Counted from the stretch's first letter, positions 52,872 to 62,183 are shown. The stretch is 64,000 nt of DNA from Psychrobacter alimentarius (GCF_001606025.1 NZ_CP014945.1:3268540-3332539), one strand, 5' to 3'. Notes: generated by a model not told the origin, from the sequence alone. Program-made: numbers and translations.

Positions 52872-55757
52872 ATGCAACAGTTTCAGTCCTTACAACGCTT
52901 AATTATATTTTACGGGCTGACGGTGCTAGTGATGCTGGCACTGTATTACTTCACACTTTTTTATGATGTAAAGCAGCACAATGAAGAACAAAGTGTCGAT
53001 ATTTTTCATACTTTGCAACACGAAATCACAAGTCATACCATTCCAGTAAATACTGAGATTAAAACACTTTTAGAGCAGCCAGCGTTTGAGGATATCAGTT
53101 ATCAGCTGATTTTTATGATGCCATCTGGGCAGACGTATATTCATCGGCAAGTCCGTTCTAATGAACCTGCATTTGCCACTGTTACCTTTCCCATTACCCT
53201 CTCTCCCTTTGACGATAACAGTCATAGCGCCTATACACTGAGCAATCGCGCTCTAACAGGCACTATCAAACTCAAAAGCGGTCACCAAATCTATATCATA
53301 TTGCGCCATAAGCCGATTGCTATTGATTGGATATCTTACCGTTATTGGCTACCATTGATGACAGCGATTATGTTTTTCCTTATCGCCATCATCTATATGC
53401 TCAGTCGTCGCAATAACTGGGAGCAATTACTGAGCTATACCGACAGTTTAAGTAGCCATGCAAAAGAAGCCTATAGCCCGCCGCCGTTTTTGCACAAAAA
53501 CTCTACGCCTGAGTTTTTATATCTAGGTCATGCATTAAGCCGCGTCAGTTATCAGCTGCACAATGACTATCGCCGTATCAAAACCCTCAATCATCGTCTT
53601 GAGCGTTTGGTTGAACAAGCGCCTTTACCGATGCTCATGATCATGCGTCATGGTCAAATCAGTTTTTTTAACCAACGTTTTGAGCAAATTTTTATGGAGT
53701 CCTCACAAGAAGATAAGCGTTATGAGTTGACAGATTTTGTGGCGGGCAAGGACGCCTCCACTCAGCAATTATTACAGACGTTAGCAAGCTTGCGATTGAC
53801 TCGTACCTTGATTGTTTATGGCTTACAGAATAAACAAACTTACCAGCTTCACATCACCCCTTGGTTTGGTGAACATGAGCAGATTCATGGTTTTACGGTA
53901 CTTCTGAGTAATATCCATGAATTTGCCAACCAAACCGAACAATTACAGCTACAAAACCAGCAGTTGCAACAAAAGCTTGATGAATTAAATAAGTTGCGCT
54001 CTTTGACAGGGTATCAGCTACGTATACCACTAGAAGCGATGATTGATCTGCTTGAGCCAATTGACCCCTCTACCCTGACCCCAGAAAGGCATGGAATCTT
54101 AAAATCACTGATCACTGCCAGTCAAAGCATGTTGAACATGCTCAATAACACCTTCGGTATAGAAGAGGTGGAAGTAAGAAAAACGCGGCTTACTATCGAG
54201 CCGATAGATATCTACAAACTTGGGCAAGAGATCAATAATCTAGTCATCAGCAATGCACGGCAGCAAGGCATAGAATTAATTTATTTCTTTATGCCGGACT
54301 GTCCACGTTGTATTGACACTGATGACATTCGGTTACGCCAGATACTGTTGAACTTATTGAAAAATGCCATAAAATTTACCACCTCAGGTCATGTCTCCCT
54401 CATTATCGATCGCGTGACCAAAGCACAGATTATGGACATTGGTAAAGATCATTTATTGCCTTCCAATGAGAATAAACTGGCAGAACCATCTTCTCACTGG
54501 GTTCGTTTTAGTATCGAAGACACGGGCATCGGCATATCGGCAGACAAACAGAAAAAGTTGATGACAAGCCTTTTCCAGAATGACCAACAAGCCCATGAGC
54601 ACATAGAGCAAAATACGGTTAAGACAGGCATTGGTTTAAACAATGCCAATAGCTTTGCTCAGTTACTGGGTGGTTTTATTGAATTAAAAAGTACGGTAGG
54701 TAAAGGCAGCATCTTTAACCTATATCTGCCGTGTCGTAGGCCAAACTATCAACCCATTTATCATCACAATCAGCAGCTGACGAACATTCACCTCATTGCC
54801 ATCGTCAATCAACCACTGGTCGCTACAAAAATACAGCGCTTATGCACATATTTGTCCGTGTCGACTACTATTTATACCTCTATAGATTTGGTTGATATTC
54901 AGTCACTCACAGATGAATTAGCGCAGATGCGCCCGACACTGGTACCGATATTGCTATTGGATTATGAATACTATGAGACGATTACCACGCCTATCGTAAT
55001 ACATACCACAAGCGGTCATAATATAGAGCATCGAAGGCCAGAAACTGTCCATATAGAGCATGACATAGTAGAGCCTATAGAAACGGTAGACAAAGCATCA
55101 ATTAATCGTAACAGACAAGAAGCTTTGAACACCTTACTGACCCATCCATCACTACCAAAAATATTGTTTAGCATAAAACCTGAGCGCCGTATTCCTTCTG
55201 TGCTGTTAGGAAAATACGATGGATTCTTGAACAAGCCACTAGACATGACTTTATTACTGTCTGAGATGCTGCGTTTAACCGCAACAGCAAGGCAAAAACT
55301 GGTTCAACCCATAATGCATGGAGAAAACAGCAGTCCGTTAACACCCGTGGCAAACGAATCGATCAGCGTCTTCCCCAATGAAACGCCTCTTCCGCTGATT
55401 TTGGTGGTAGAAGACAGTCCAACCAACCAAAAAATCACCTGCAAAATGCTAAGTAAGCTGGGTTATCGTAGTATCGTTGCAGAAGATGGTCAGCAAGCGC
55501 TCGACTGTCTAAAGAGTCAACGCCATGAAATTTTACTGATTTTGATGGACTGTCGAATGCCAGTCATGGATGGATTACAAGCCACTCAAGCAATCCGTGC
55601 GCAAGGCGATGCTATTCCTATCGTTGCGCTAACAGCAAACAACACCCAGGAGGATCGCGAGGCTTGTATACAGGCGGGTATGGACGAGTTTTTGACCAAG
55701 CCTATTAATAAGAAAGCGCTAGGGACGGTTTTACAGGCTTTTATAACAGCGTCATAA
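52872..55757 (+). CDS. Hybrid sensor histidine kinase-like protein lacking the phosphoacceptor His
   Basis: This 961-aa two-component protein has helix 1 at about 10-28, a periplasmic domain, helix 2 at about 157-177, a PAS-like segment near 245-355, a short coiled coil (QLQLQNQQLQQKLDEL), a HisKA-like dimer region, HATPase, and two receiver-like domains. In place of the H-box (SHELRTPL) it reads GYQLRIPL, so the His is replaced by Tyr381. The ATPase is intact: N-box LLNLLKNAIKFT, G1 EDTGIGIS, G2 KTGIGLNNA. The first receiver (about 640-790) is divergent; the second has Asp893 (LMDCRMPVMDG) and Lys in FLTKPI. There is no HPt domain. It is the only plus-strand gene from 40.9 kb to the origin. 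Confidence 0.85.
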   Translation: MQQFQSLQRLIIFYGLTVLVMLALYYFTLFYDVKQHNEEQSVDIFHTLQHEITSHTIPVNTEIKTLLEQPAFEDISYQLIFMMPSGQTYIHRQVRSNEPAFATVTFPITLSPFDDNSHSAYTLSNRALTGTIKLKSGHQIYIILRHKPIAIDWISYRYWLPLMTAIMFFLIAIIYMLSRRNNWEQLLSYTDSLSSHAKEAYSPPPFLHKNSTPEFLYLGHALSRVSYQLHNDYRRIKTLNHRLERLVEQAPLPMLMIMRHGQISFFNQRFEQIFMESSQEDKRYELTDFVAGKDASTQQLLQTLASLRLTRTLIVYGLQNKQTYQLHITPWFGEHEQIHGFTVLLSNIHEFANQTEQLQLQNQQLQQKLDELNKLRSLTGYQLRIPLEAMIDLLEPIDPSTLTPERHGILKSLITASQSMLNMLNNTFGIEEVEVRKTRLTIEPIDIYKLGQEINNLVISNARQQGIELIYFFMPDCPRCIDTDDIRLRQILLNLLKNAIKFTTSGHVSLIIDRVTKAQIMDIGKDHLLPSNENKLAEPSSHWVRFSIEDTGIGISADKQKKLMTSLFQNDQQAHEHIEQNTVKTGIGLNNANSFAQLLGGFIELKSTVGKGSIFNLYLPCRRPNYQPIYHHNQQLTNIHLIAIVNQPLVATKIQRLCTYLSVSTTIYTSIDLVDIQSLTDELAQMRPTLVPILLLDYEYYETITTPIVIHTTSGHNIEHRRPETVHIEHDIVEPIETVDKASINRNRQEALNTLLTHPSLPKILFSIKPERRIPSVLLGKYDGFLNKPLDMTLLLSEMLRLTATARQKLVQPIMHGENSSPLTPVANESISVFPNETPLPLILVVEDSPTNQKITCKMLSKLGYRSIVAEDGQQALDCLKSQRHEILLILMDCRMPVMDGLQATQAIRAQGDAIPIVALTANNTQEDREACIQAGMDEFLTKPINKKALGTVLQAFITAS

Positions 55758-55840
55758 TCACTCTGAATACCCTTTCAACTAGCGACTCACAAAAATTCAT
55801 TCACCCTCAATGGAGATTTATTGACGCTATACCATAGAGC

Positions 55841-56515
55841 TTATTTCATAAAGCCGTTATCTGCTAAGAAGGCTTCTGTAATTTGGCTTTGTGTGCTTGG
55901 TGCATTCATACCACCAGTTTGTGACTTATTCAACAAACGCTCTAAGTAACGTGCGACGATATCCACCTCAATATTAACCTTATTACCAACCAGCCAGTGT
56001 TTGGCGATATTGGTTACTTTGGCCGTGTGCGGGATGATATTTAAAGAAACGATATTGTCGCGTACAAGATTGGTCGTTAAGCTGATACCATCAACGGTGA
56101 TAGACCCTTTGGTCGCGGTGTAATGCGCCAACTCTTGCGGTATCTCAATTTCGATATAGATAGAACGTGCATCTTGTTGTAGCTTACTAACGATGCCGAC
56201 GCCGTCTACATGACCTGCAACGATATGACCACCGAAGCGAGTGGTGGGTAGCATTGCTTTTTCTAAATTGACAGTATGACCTGCTTTTAACGTTTCTAAC
56301 GCAGTACGCGCAATAGTTTCACGTGAAACGTCAACAGAGTAATGATTACTCCCAAAATCGACGACAGTGAGACAAATACCATTTGAGGCGATAGAATCTC
56401 CCAGTTTCACATCGCTAAAATCTAATTCGTCTGACTCTATTGTCAAACGTATGTCGCCACCCGTGGGTTGCATAGATTTTACTTTTCCAACACTCTCTAT
56501 AATTCCGGTAAACAT
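55841..56515 (-). CDS. ribE: Riboflavin synthase alpha chain
   Basis: This enzyme converts two 6,7-dimethyl-8-ribityllumazine molecules to riboflavin. It is 224 aa from the ATG at 56515, which has GATGAGGTTTAT before it and gives the family start MFTGIIESVGKV; the frame is open to 56554. Two lumazine-binding repeats are present: NGICLTVVDFG and DGISLTTNLVRDN. GGHIVAGHVDGVG is the trimer/active-site loop. It lies near ribD but 450 bases apart. A parS-like site lies in the coding sequence. Confidence 0.94.
   Translation of the reverse strand: MFTGIIESVGKVKSMQPTGGDIRLTIESDELDFSDVKLGDSIASNGICLTVVDFGSNHYSVDVSRETIARTALETLKAGHTVNLEKAMLPTTRFGGHIVAGHVDGVGIVSKLQQDARSIYIEIEIPQELAHYTATKGSITVDGISLTTNLVRDNIVSLNIIPHTAKVTNIAKHWLVGNKVNIEVDIVARYLERLLNKSQTGGMNAPSTQSQITEAFLADNGFMK
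56316..56329. promoter_or_regulatory. parS site inside ribE
   Basis: GTTTCACGTGAAAC is an exact match to the parS core, coding VSRET in ribE. Confidence 0.65.
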
Positions 56516-56830
56516 ATAAACCTCATCTTGTGGTGATATCGTCGCGATAGACACTATATATTGATTATATTGTGACTTTTTCCTATCGCTGATAATAAAT
56601 AGTGTACTTCTATCTTTAGGGAAACATAGCGTTTTTCAAGCGTATTAGGGGATAAGTTGTGGATAAGTAAAAACAAATCAGCCTTTAAACCACTATAAAC
56701 CTATCTTATCTAAAAGTTATCCACAAATTGGTCATATTCTCAAACTACCAAAAGGCAAAGTAGAAATAAAATTAAGTAATTGATTTTATTAATTTTTTTA
56801 TAATTATTCTATGGAAAACAGTTTGTAAAA

Positions 56831-56844
56831 GTTTCATGTGAAAC
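56831..56844. promoter_or_regulatory. parS-like site
   Basis: GTTTCATGTGAAAC, the reverse complement of the GTTTCACATGAAAC variant, in the ribE-ribD gap. Confidence 0.58.
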
Positions 56845-56857
56845 AAAGTTATGCACA

Positions 56858-56871
56858 GTTTCATGTGAAAC
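56858..56871. promoter_or_regulatory. parS-like site
   Basis: GTTTCATGTGAAAC, a second copy 13 bases after the previous one. Confidence 0.58.
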
Positions 56872-56969
56872 CTATCATCTCTGCTATGACTTATCCACAT
56901 TTAGCTCACAATGTATATAGATTGTGGATAAGTATCTTAAAAGCGATAAGTTCAAATCCATATCTCAAC

Positions 56970-58025
56970 CTATAAGGGTAATAAGGTCAACTTAAGATCG
57001 TGCCCTATCTTTTCATGACTCTCTATCTCAAACCGTAATTGCTGCGCCAAGCTCAATGGATTGAACTCGACCATGGCTCTTGCTGTATTGCCCAAGACAC
57101 AAGGTGCTTGATAAACGATTAACTCATCAACCAGTTGCTGACTTAAAAAACTGCCCGCAATACCGGCACCCGCTTCTACCAAGACATCATAACAGTGATG
57201 CTCGCTCACCAAGTTTTTTAGTAAAGCAGTCAGATCATCTGTACGCCAATAAAGCGTCTCCGCACGACGGCATAGCTGATACTCAGAATGTGGATCATGG
57301 CTTAAACGTTGGCGTCTATCCAGCACAACGACTCTCGGCGTTGGTACTTGTTCTGATGAAACGCCCAACTGCGTAGAGCGTACATTGAGCTGAGGATCAT
57401 CAGCAATGATTGTTTCACTGCCAGTGATGATAGCGCCGCTGCGTGCACGTAATGTTTGCACATCTTCGCGAGCAGCTGCTGAGGTAATCCATTTTGATTC
57501 ACCTGAAGCCATTGCCGTACGACCATCCAAACTGGTCGCCATTTTTAGGCGCACATAAGGCATCTGAGTGCGCATGGCTTTTAAAAACCCACGATTGAGC
57601 GCTTCTGCTGGTGCTGTCAGGACGCCCACCTTGACCTCGATTCCTGCCTGCTGCAATATGGCTACACCGCGACCTGCGACCTGTGGATTAGGGTCGAGAC
57701 CTGCAATCACGACTCGTTTTATGCCTGCTTTGATAAGGGCAATTGCGCAAGGTGGAGTGCGTCCTGTATGACTACAAGGTTCCAATGTTACGTATGCAGT
57801 TGCTCCGATGGTTTGGGCACCCGCATCTTTGATTGCAAATACTTCTGCATGCGGCTCACCCGCTTTGGGATGAAACCCTTGACCAACGATTGTTTCTGCC
57901 TGAACAATGACACAGCCAACGGCTGGATTGGGTCTGGTGGTATACAAGCCGTGCTTAGCTTGCTCAATGGCAAGCATCATAAAGTAACGGTCTTGAGCAT
58001 CTAGCGCGTGGTTTTGAGTTGGCAT
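56970..58025 (-). CDS. ribD: Bifunctional riboflavin deaminase/reductase
   Basis: RibD deaminates and then reduces the pyrimidine intermediate in riboflavin synthesis. It is 351 aa with a cytidine-deaminase-type N-terminus: the zinc motif GEPHAEVFAIKDA and EPCSHTGRTPPCA, followed by the RibD_C reductase domain with RLKMATSLDGRTAMASGESKWIT and VLVEAGAGIAGSFL. It belongs to the same biosynthetic set as ribE, and nrdR lies upstream, the usual nrdR-ribD order. A dispersed palindromic element lies between nrdR and ribD. Confidence 0.95.
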   Translation of the reverse strand: MPTQNHALDAQDRYFMMLAIEQAKHGLYTTRPNPAVGCVIVQAETIVGQGFHPKAGEPHAEVFAIKDAGAQTIGATAYVTLEPCSHTGRTPPCAIALIKAGIKRVVIAGLDPNPQVAGRGVAILQQAGIEVKVGVLTAPAEALNRGFLKAMRTQMPYVRLKMATSLDGRTAMASGESKWITSAAAREDVQTLRARSGAIITGSETIIADDPQLNVRSTQLGVSSEQVPTPRVVVLDRRQRLSHDPHSEYQLCRRAETLYWRTDDLTALLKNLVSEHHCYDVLVEAGAGIAGSFLSQQLVDELIVYQAPCVLGNTARAMVEFNPLSLAQQLRFEIESHEKIGHDLKLTLLPL

Positions 58026-58149
58026 AAAGTTGGCTTAAAAGATTGGGTGAGTATTATTGAGAGAATAGTGCTTTAACAAAATCATGGGCTCAAGCGTGTC
58101 TACAACAGAAAGGTATTGTTCATCAAAAAATAGCTCAATCATAAGACGA

Positions 58150-58294
58150 TATAGTCAATCCAATATAAAATAAATACACTGCTATCAATATCGCATGTTC
58201 TTGCTTGCTGTGCCTTCGCAGACAGAGGCGACGAACACATATTGTTGGCGAGCCATTATCATTGTTGGACCTTTTTTATTTAGAATTAACTACA
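58150..58294. repeat. Dispersed palindromic element, copy 6
   Basis: The left end TATAGTCAATCCAATATAAAA is the best preserved; the right end AGAATTAACTACA is weaker. The core reads TCTTGCTTGCTGTGCC then TTCGCAGACAGAGGCGACGA. It separates nrdR from ribD. Confidence 0.7.
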
Positions 58295-58306
58295 CTCACC
58301 CATTTT

Positions 58307-58768
58307 TTAGTCTTTTTCATTTGGGCGAATATTGGCAATTTCTTGATGAAAAGCGTCAATATCTTGAAAATCACGATACACGCTGGCAAAGCGTACATAG
58401 GCTACATCATCCAATGCTTTGAGCTCACTCATGATGATCTCGCCCAAGACTTTACTGCTAATCTCACGCTCACCCATCTGCCTGACGCGCTTCTCAACAC
58501 GGCTAATCATTGCCTCTTGCTCATCAATGGTAATCGGACGTTTTTGTAAAGGCAATAAAATAGAGCGTCGCAATTTTTCGTTGTCGTAAGGCTCAATTTT
58601 GCTACTTGACTTGATGATTCTTGGCATCACTACCTCGACCATCTCAAAAGTGGTAAAGCGCTCTTGGCAACTGTTGCAAGAGCGGCGGCGGCGAACTTGC
58701 GCACCTTCCGCAGCAAGGCGCGAGTCGATAACCTTCGTGTCTGACGCATTACAATACGGACAGTGCAT
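58307..58768 (-). CDS. nrdR: Transcriptional repressor NrdR
   Basis: NrdR represses ribonucleotide reductase genes in response to ATP/dATP. It is 153 aa, the normal length. The N-terminal zinc ribbon is [17 protein letters not shown] plus [17 protein letters not shown], and the ATP-cone follows ([20 protein letters not shown]) to [20 protein letters not shown]. It lies upstream of ribD, a common arrangement. No NrdR box is recognised here, since the target nrd genes are elsewhere. Confidence 0.96.
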   Translation of the reverse strand: MHCPYCNASDTKVIDSRLAAEGAQVRRRRSCNSCQERFTTFEMVEVVMPRIIKSSSKIEPYDNEKLRRSILLPLQKRPITIDEQEAMISRVEKRVRQMGEREISSKVLGEIIMSELKALDDVAYVRFASVYRDFQDIDAFHQEIANIRPNEKD

Positions 58769-58856
58769 TCCATCTTCCTTATTCTATTAAAAGCAAATGC
58801 CGCCACTTATTGGGCAATCATTACTTATCAGCTTACCCAAGCGGCATGTTCGTGAA

Positions 58857-60314
58857 TTATTTACCAATGCAGAAGCTACCAAATATCTTACCCAGTAAAT
58901 CATCCGCGCTAAATTCACCCGTAATCTCACCCAGACTTTGCTGTGCTTGACGTAAGCTTTCAGCAACCAGTTCTCCTGCCATAAACACTGTGAGCTGCTC
59001 ATGTGCTTCTGTCAGGTAATCTGCCGTCCTGCGTAATGCATCTATATGGCGCGTGCGAGCAATCAAGCTGTTCTCTGGTGGATGAAACCCTACTTTGGTA
59101 CATAGCGCCTCAATTAACGTATCAATACCAGTTCCTGTTTCACATGAAACATTGACTTGCTCATATCCTTGATTTTCTATTTCTTTCTTTGAAGCAATAG
59201 CGGTTTTTTCAGCATGGCTGTCACTGAGTAAGTCGCTTTTATTGGCAATAATCAATAAGCGTTTTGCCTCTGGTAGCGCTCCAAACAACTGCTCGGCAAG
59301 CTGTAGTGGTGTACTCTCTTCTTCCAGATCACGGGTCACATCATAGACCATTAGCAGCATATCAGCTTGAGTAATCGCTGTACGCGCACGCTCAATACCA
59401 ATGCGCTCAACCGTATCCTCTGTTTCGCGCAGACCGGCAGTATCGGTTAAATGCAATGTCAAGCCATTGAGTACGACCGTCTCTTGTAGCGTGTCACGAG
59501 TGGTACCAGCCACATCGGTCACAATCGCTCTCTCTTGCCCTGCCAGTCGATTCAGCAGGCTTGATTTACCTGCATTTGGTCTACCTGCCAACACCACATG
59601 GATACCATCACGCAACAACTGACCTTGTTTGGCAGTCGCTAATACTTGTTGAATCTTCGCCTGTGTTTGCTCAAGCTTATCTTGTATAACACCATCAGAC
59701 AAAAAATCTACATCTTCTTCATCTGGAAAATCAATCGCCGCTTCCACATGCAAACGCAGATGAATCAGCTGCTCTAATAGTTGATTGATCTTTTGAGAGA
59801 ACTCACCACTTAGAGAGCGAATGGCACTACTGGCGGCAGCTGCACTGGTTGCATCGATCGCATCAGCGATAGCTTCTGCCTGTACCAAATCCAATTTATC
59901 ATTATCAAAAGCGCGATAAGAAAACTCACCCGCACTCGCTTGTTTTGCACCCAGCTCAAATACACGTGCGAGCAACTGGTTCTGTAGGATCATGCCCCCA
60001 TGACCCTGTAGCTCAATCACATCCTCGCCAGTGAATGAATGCGGGCCTTTAAAATACAACACCAGCCCTTCATCAATGACGGTGCCATCAGCCTGATAAA
60101 AGCGGCAAAAACTGGCCATACGTGGCGTGAAAGCAGATTTACCTGTGAGGGTACAAGCAATCTCATAGGCACGGGCGCCTGATAAACGGATAACACCGAC
60201 CCCACCACGACCAAGCGGCGTTGCAATGGCAGCAATCGTGGTCGCTCCAGATGAATCAGATTTTTCAGACGAATGGGGTACGGTTAACGCCCTCTCTAAG
60301 GAATCCACAATCAC
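58857..60314 (-). CDS. mnmE: tRNA modification GTPase MnmE
   Basis: MnmE with MnmG modifies the wobble uridine of tRNAs. It is 485 aa: a folate-binding N-terminal domain (TIAAIATPLGRGGVGVIRLSG), a helical domain, and an inserted G domain with GRPNAGKSSLLN (G1), TTRDT (G2), LTDTAGLRETED (G3) and IIANKSDL (G4). The C-terminal FCIGK has the essential Cys. The N-terminal leader of about 24 residues is a little longer than usual. A parS-like site lies in the coding sequence, within VSCET. It is part of the rpmH-rnpA-yidD-yidC-mnmE block. Confidence 0.96.
   Translation of the reverse strand: MIVDSLERALTVPHSSEKSDSSGATTIAAIATPLGRGGVGVIRLSGARAYEIACTLTGKSAFTPRMASFCRFYQADGTVIDEGLVLYFKGPHSFTGEDVIELQGHGGMILQNQLLARVFELGAKQASAGEFSYRAFDNDKLDLVQAEAIADAIDATSAAAASSAIRSLSGEFSQKINQLLEQLIHLRLHVEAAIDFPDEEDVDFLSDGVIQDKLEQTQAKIQQVLATAKQGQLLRDGIHVVLAGRPNAGKSSLLNRLAGQERAIVTDVAGTTRDTLQETVVLNGLTLHLTDTAGLRETEDTVERIGIERARTAITQADMLLMVYDVTRDLEEESTPLQLAEQLFGALPEAKRLLIIANKSDLLSDSHAEKTAIASKKEIENQGYEQVNVSCETGTGIDTLIEALCTKVGFHPPENSLIARTRHIDALRRTADYLTEAHEQLTVFMAGELVAESLRQAQQSLGEITGEFSADDLLGKIFGSFCIGK
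59137..59150. promoter_or_regulatory. parS-like site inside mnmE
   Basis: GTTTCACATGAAAC with flanking T and A gives a 16-base palindrome; it codes VSCET of mnmE. It is the parS-like site nearest the origin end of the window. Confidence 0.6.
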
Positions 60315-60419
60315 TCTCAGTAGCTAAAAACCCCATTATAGACGGCTGGACGCAGACTGACAAAGCAAACTTTGAAAGGTCGTCTAATCGTTGATGTTTT
60401 CGCGTGCATGTTGATAAGC

Positions 60420-60428
60420 TGTGGATAA
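60420..60428 (-). promoter_or_regulatory. Single exact DnaA box
   Basis: TGTGGATAA in the yidC-mnmE gap. Confidence 0.45.
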
Positions 60429-60442
60429 AAATTTATCACCTA

Positions 60443-60470
60443 TAAAAAAACCACCGCGCTAGCGGTGGTT
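60443..60470 (-). terminator. Terminator after yidC
   Basis: Minus strand: AACCACCGC TAGC GCGGTGGTTTTTTT, a strong stem with a T run, 31 bases past the yidC stop. Confidence 0.87.
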
Positions 60471-60500
60471 CTTGTTTTCATATTTTTGCGAGCTTGTCAG

Positions 60501-62183
60501 TTAATCGAGCATCTTAACCGTACGACGTTTTTGCTCTTCTTCAACTTTTTTATTGACGATGTATTGCTGAGTCATACTGAATAAGTTGTTCACTGTCCAG
60601 TACAGTACCAAACCAGCAGGGAAGAATAGCATGAAAGCTGTGAAGATAATCGGTAAGAACTTCATCACTTTTGCTTGCATTGGATCCGCGGGCTGTGGAT
60701 TCAGCTGTTGCTGTACAAACATCGACGCACCCATCAGTAACGGTAGGATAAACCATGGATCCATCGCTGACAAATCTTGAATCCATAGAATCCAAGGGGC
60801 GTGACGTAACTCAACACTTTCAACCAGTACCCAATATAACGCTAAGAAAATCGGCATTTGCATCAAGATTGGCAAACAACCTGCCATCGGATTGACTTTC
60901 TCTTCTTTGTAGATAGCCATCATTTCTTGAGACATCTTCATGCGATCGTCGCCATGCTCTTCTTTTAGCGTCTTCAGTCTCGGTGCGATAGCGCGCATTT
61001 TTGCCATTGAGTAGTAGCTCTTATTAGAGAACCACATCAAAGCAATTTTAACCAAAATGGTCAGTATGATGATTGACCACCCCCAGTTACCCACAACTTT
61101 ATGAACACCTTCCAAGATAGCAAACAAGACTTTTGATATTGGCCAAAGTAGACCGTAATCAACCGTTTTATTAAGACCAACAGCGACGTCCTTGAGCTCA
61201 GACTGTACTTTTGGACCAGCATACAACGTAGCATTCAACGTGATTTGCTTGTTTGGTGCTACATTTACTGGCTGACTATTAAAGCCAATAAAGTAATCAT
61301 TTCCTGTTTCACGACTGAAGAACTTACCTGTGAAGTTTTCAGGTGTCCATGCAGAAACGAAATAATGCTGCACGATCCCAACCCAACCTTTATCACTGGT
61401 CGTGTTCAATTCACCATCGCTAAACTTACCAAATTTTAATTTGTTGTAAGGATCGTCAGGCGTACCCCAAGCACCGCCCAAATAGGTCGCCATGCTTAGC
61501 GCACCTTTATCAGACATACCAGGATCTTTACTATCATCACGCTTTAGCTGCGCAAACATTTGACCTTGCCACGCGTTTGTAGAAGCGTTTTGGATCTTAT
61601 AGCTGATATCGATCGGGTATTTGTTGGCAGTGAAAGTAAAAGTTTTAGTGACTGTCACGCCGTCTTTTTTGTAAGTCAGTGGTACAGACAGGGTTTGCTG
61701 CCCTTCTTCCATTACATAATTATTTGCCGTATGGCTATAAACAGCGCGGCCATCTGCTGTATCGATACCGTTTGGACCAATAAGACCAGACTGAGCCACA
61801 TACACACGATTACTATTATTTTCTAGCAATACGAAAGGCTTTTCGCTATTGAGCGTTGCGTCATATTGTTTGAGAGCAGCATAAACAATATCACCGCCTT
61901 CTGGACTGATTTTTATATCATAGCGATCGGTGGTTACCGTGATCAAACCTGTATCTTGAGCAGAAGCAGCTGTTACAACGTCGTTACCGACAGGTTGCGT
62001 CTGTGCCGGAATATCACCTGCTGCCCCAGTAGTAGAAGGAATGTCAGCACCTACTGAAGCAGTCGTTTCTGGCACCGCATCTACAGCTGGCGCATCGGCA
62101 TAATCATCTCGCCATGCCAAAATCAGCAGATAAGCGGTGATTAACATCGCAATGATGATCATCACCCGAAATATCTTTTGCAT
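60501..62183 (-). CDS. yidC: Membrane protein insertase YidC
   Basis: YidC inserts proteins into the inner membrane. The 560-aa protein has the N-terminal helix (MQKIFRVMIIIAMLITAYLL), an Ala/Thr-rich linker, the large periplasmic beta domain from about residue 78 to 340, and the conserved five-helix C-terminal core with NWGWSIIILTILVKIALMWF, SYYSMAKMRAIAPRLKTLKE, the hydrophobic hairpin region MAGCLPILMQMPIFLALYWV and FMLFFPAGLVLYWTVNNLFS. A basic tail follows. It is the normal gammaproteobacterial form. Confidence 0.97.
   Translation of the reverse strand: MQKIFRVMIIIAMLITAYLLILAWRDDYADAPAVDAVPETTASVGADIPSTTGAAGDIPAQTQPVGNDVVTAASAQDTGLITVTTDRYDIKISPEGGDIVYAALKQYDATLNSEKPFVLLENNSNRVYVAQSGLIGPNGIDTADGRAVYSHTANNYVMEEGQQTLSVPLTYKKDGVTVTKTFTFTANKYPIDISYKIQNASTNAWQGQMFAQLKRDDSKDPGMSDKGALSMATYLGGAWGTPDDPYNKLKFGKFSDGELNTTSDKGWVGIVQHYFVSAWTPENFTGKFFSRETGNDYFIGFNSQPVNVAPNKQITLNATLYAGPKVQSELKDVAVGLNKTVDYGLLWPISKVLFAILEGVHKVVGNWGWSIIILTILVKIALMWFSNKSYYSMAKMRAIAPRLKTLKEEHGDDRMKMSQEMMAIYKEEKVNPMAGCLPILMQMPIFLALYWVLVESVELRHAPWILWIQDLSAMDPWFILPLLMGASMFVQQQLNPQPADPMQAKVMKFLPIIFTAFMLFFPAGLVLYWTVNNLFSMTQQYIVNKKVEEEQKRRTVKMLD

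Larger units (their letters stand above)
56658..56931. promoter_or_regulatory. DnaA-box cluster between ribE and ribD
   Basis: Four exact TTATCCACA boxes occur: 56658-56666 (reverse), 56717-56725, 56891-56899 and 56923-56931 (reverse), plus TTATGCACA at 56849-56857. An AT-rich stretch of about 60 bases (56757-56815) and two parS-like sites lie among them. The rest of the 454-base gap holds no ORF of note. Confidence 0.65.

Noticed and set aside
56516..56600. Possible FMN riboswitch before ribE
   Set aside because: The short gap before the ribE start shows none of the conserved RFN-element blocks, and the remaining leader is occupied by DnaA boxes and parS-like sites.
56516..56969. Primary replication origin at this site
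   Set aside because: Genes from 56.97 to 63.47 kb are all on the minus strand, which would then oppose the fork; the rpmH-adjacent cluster is the standard location.
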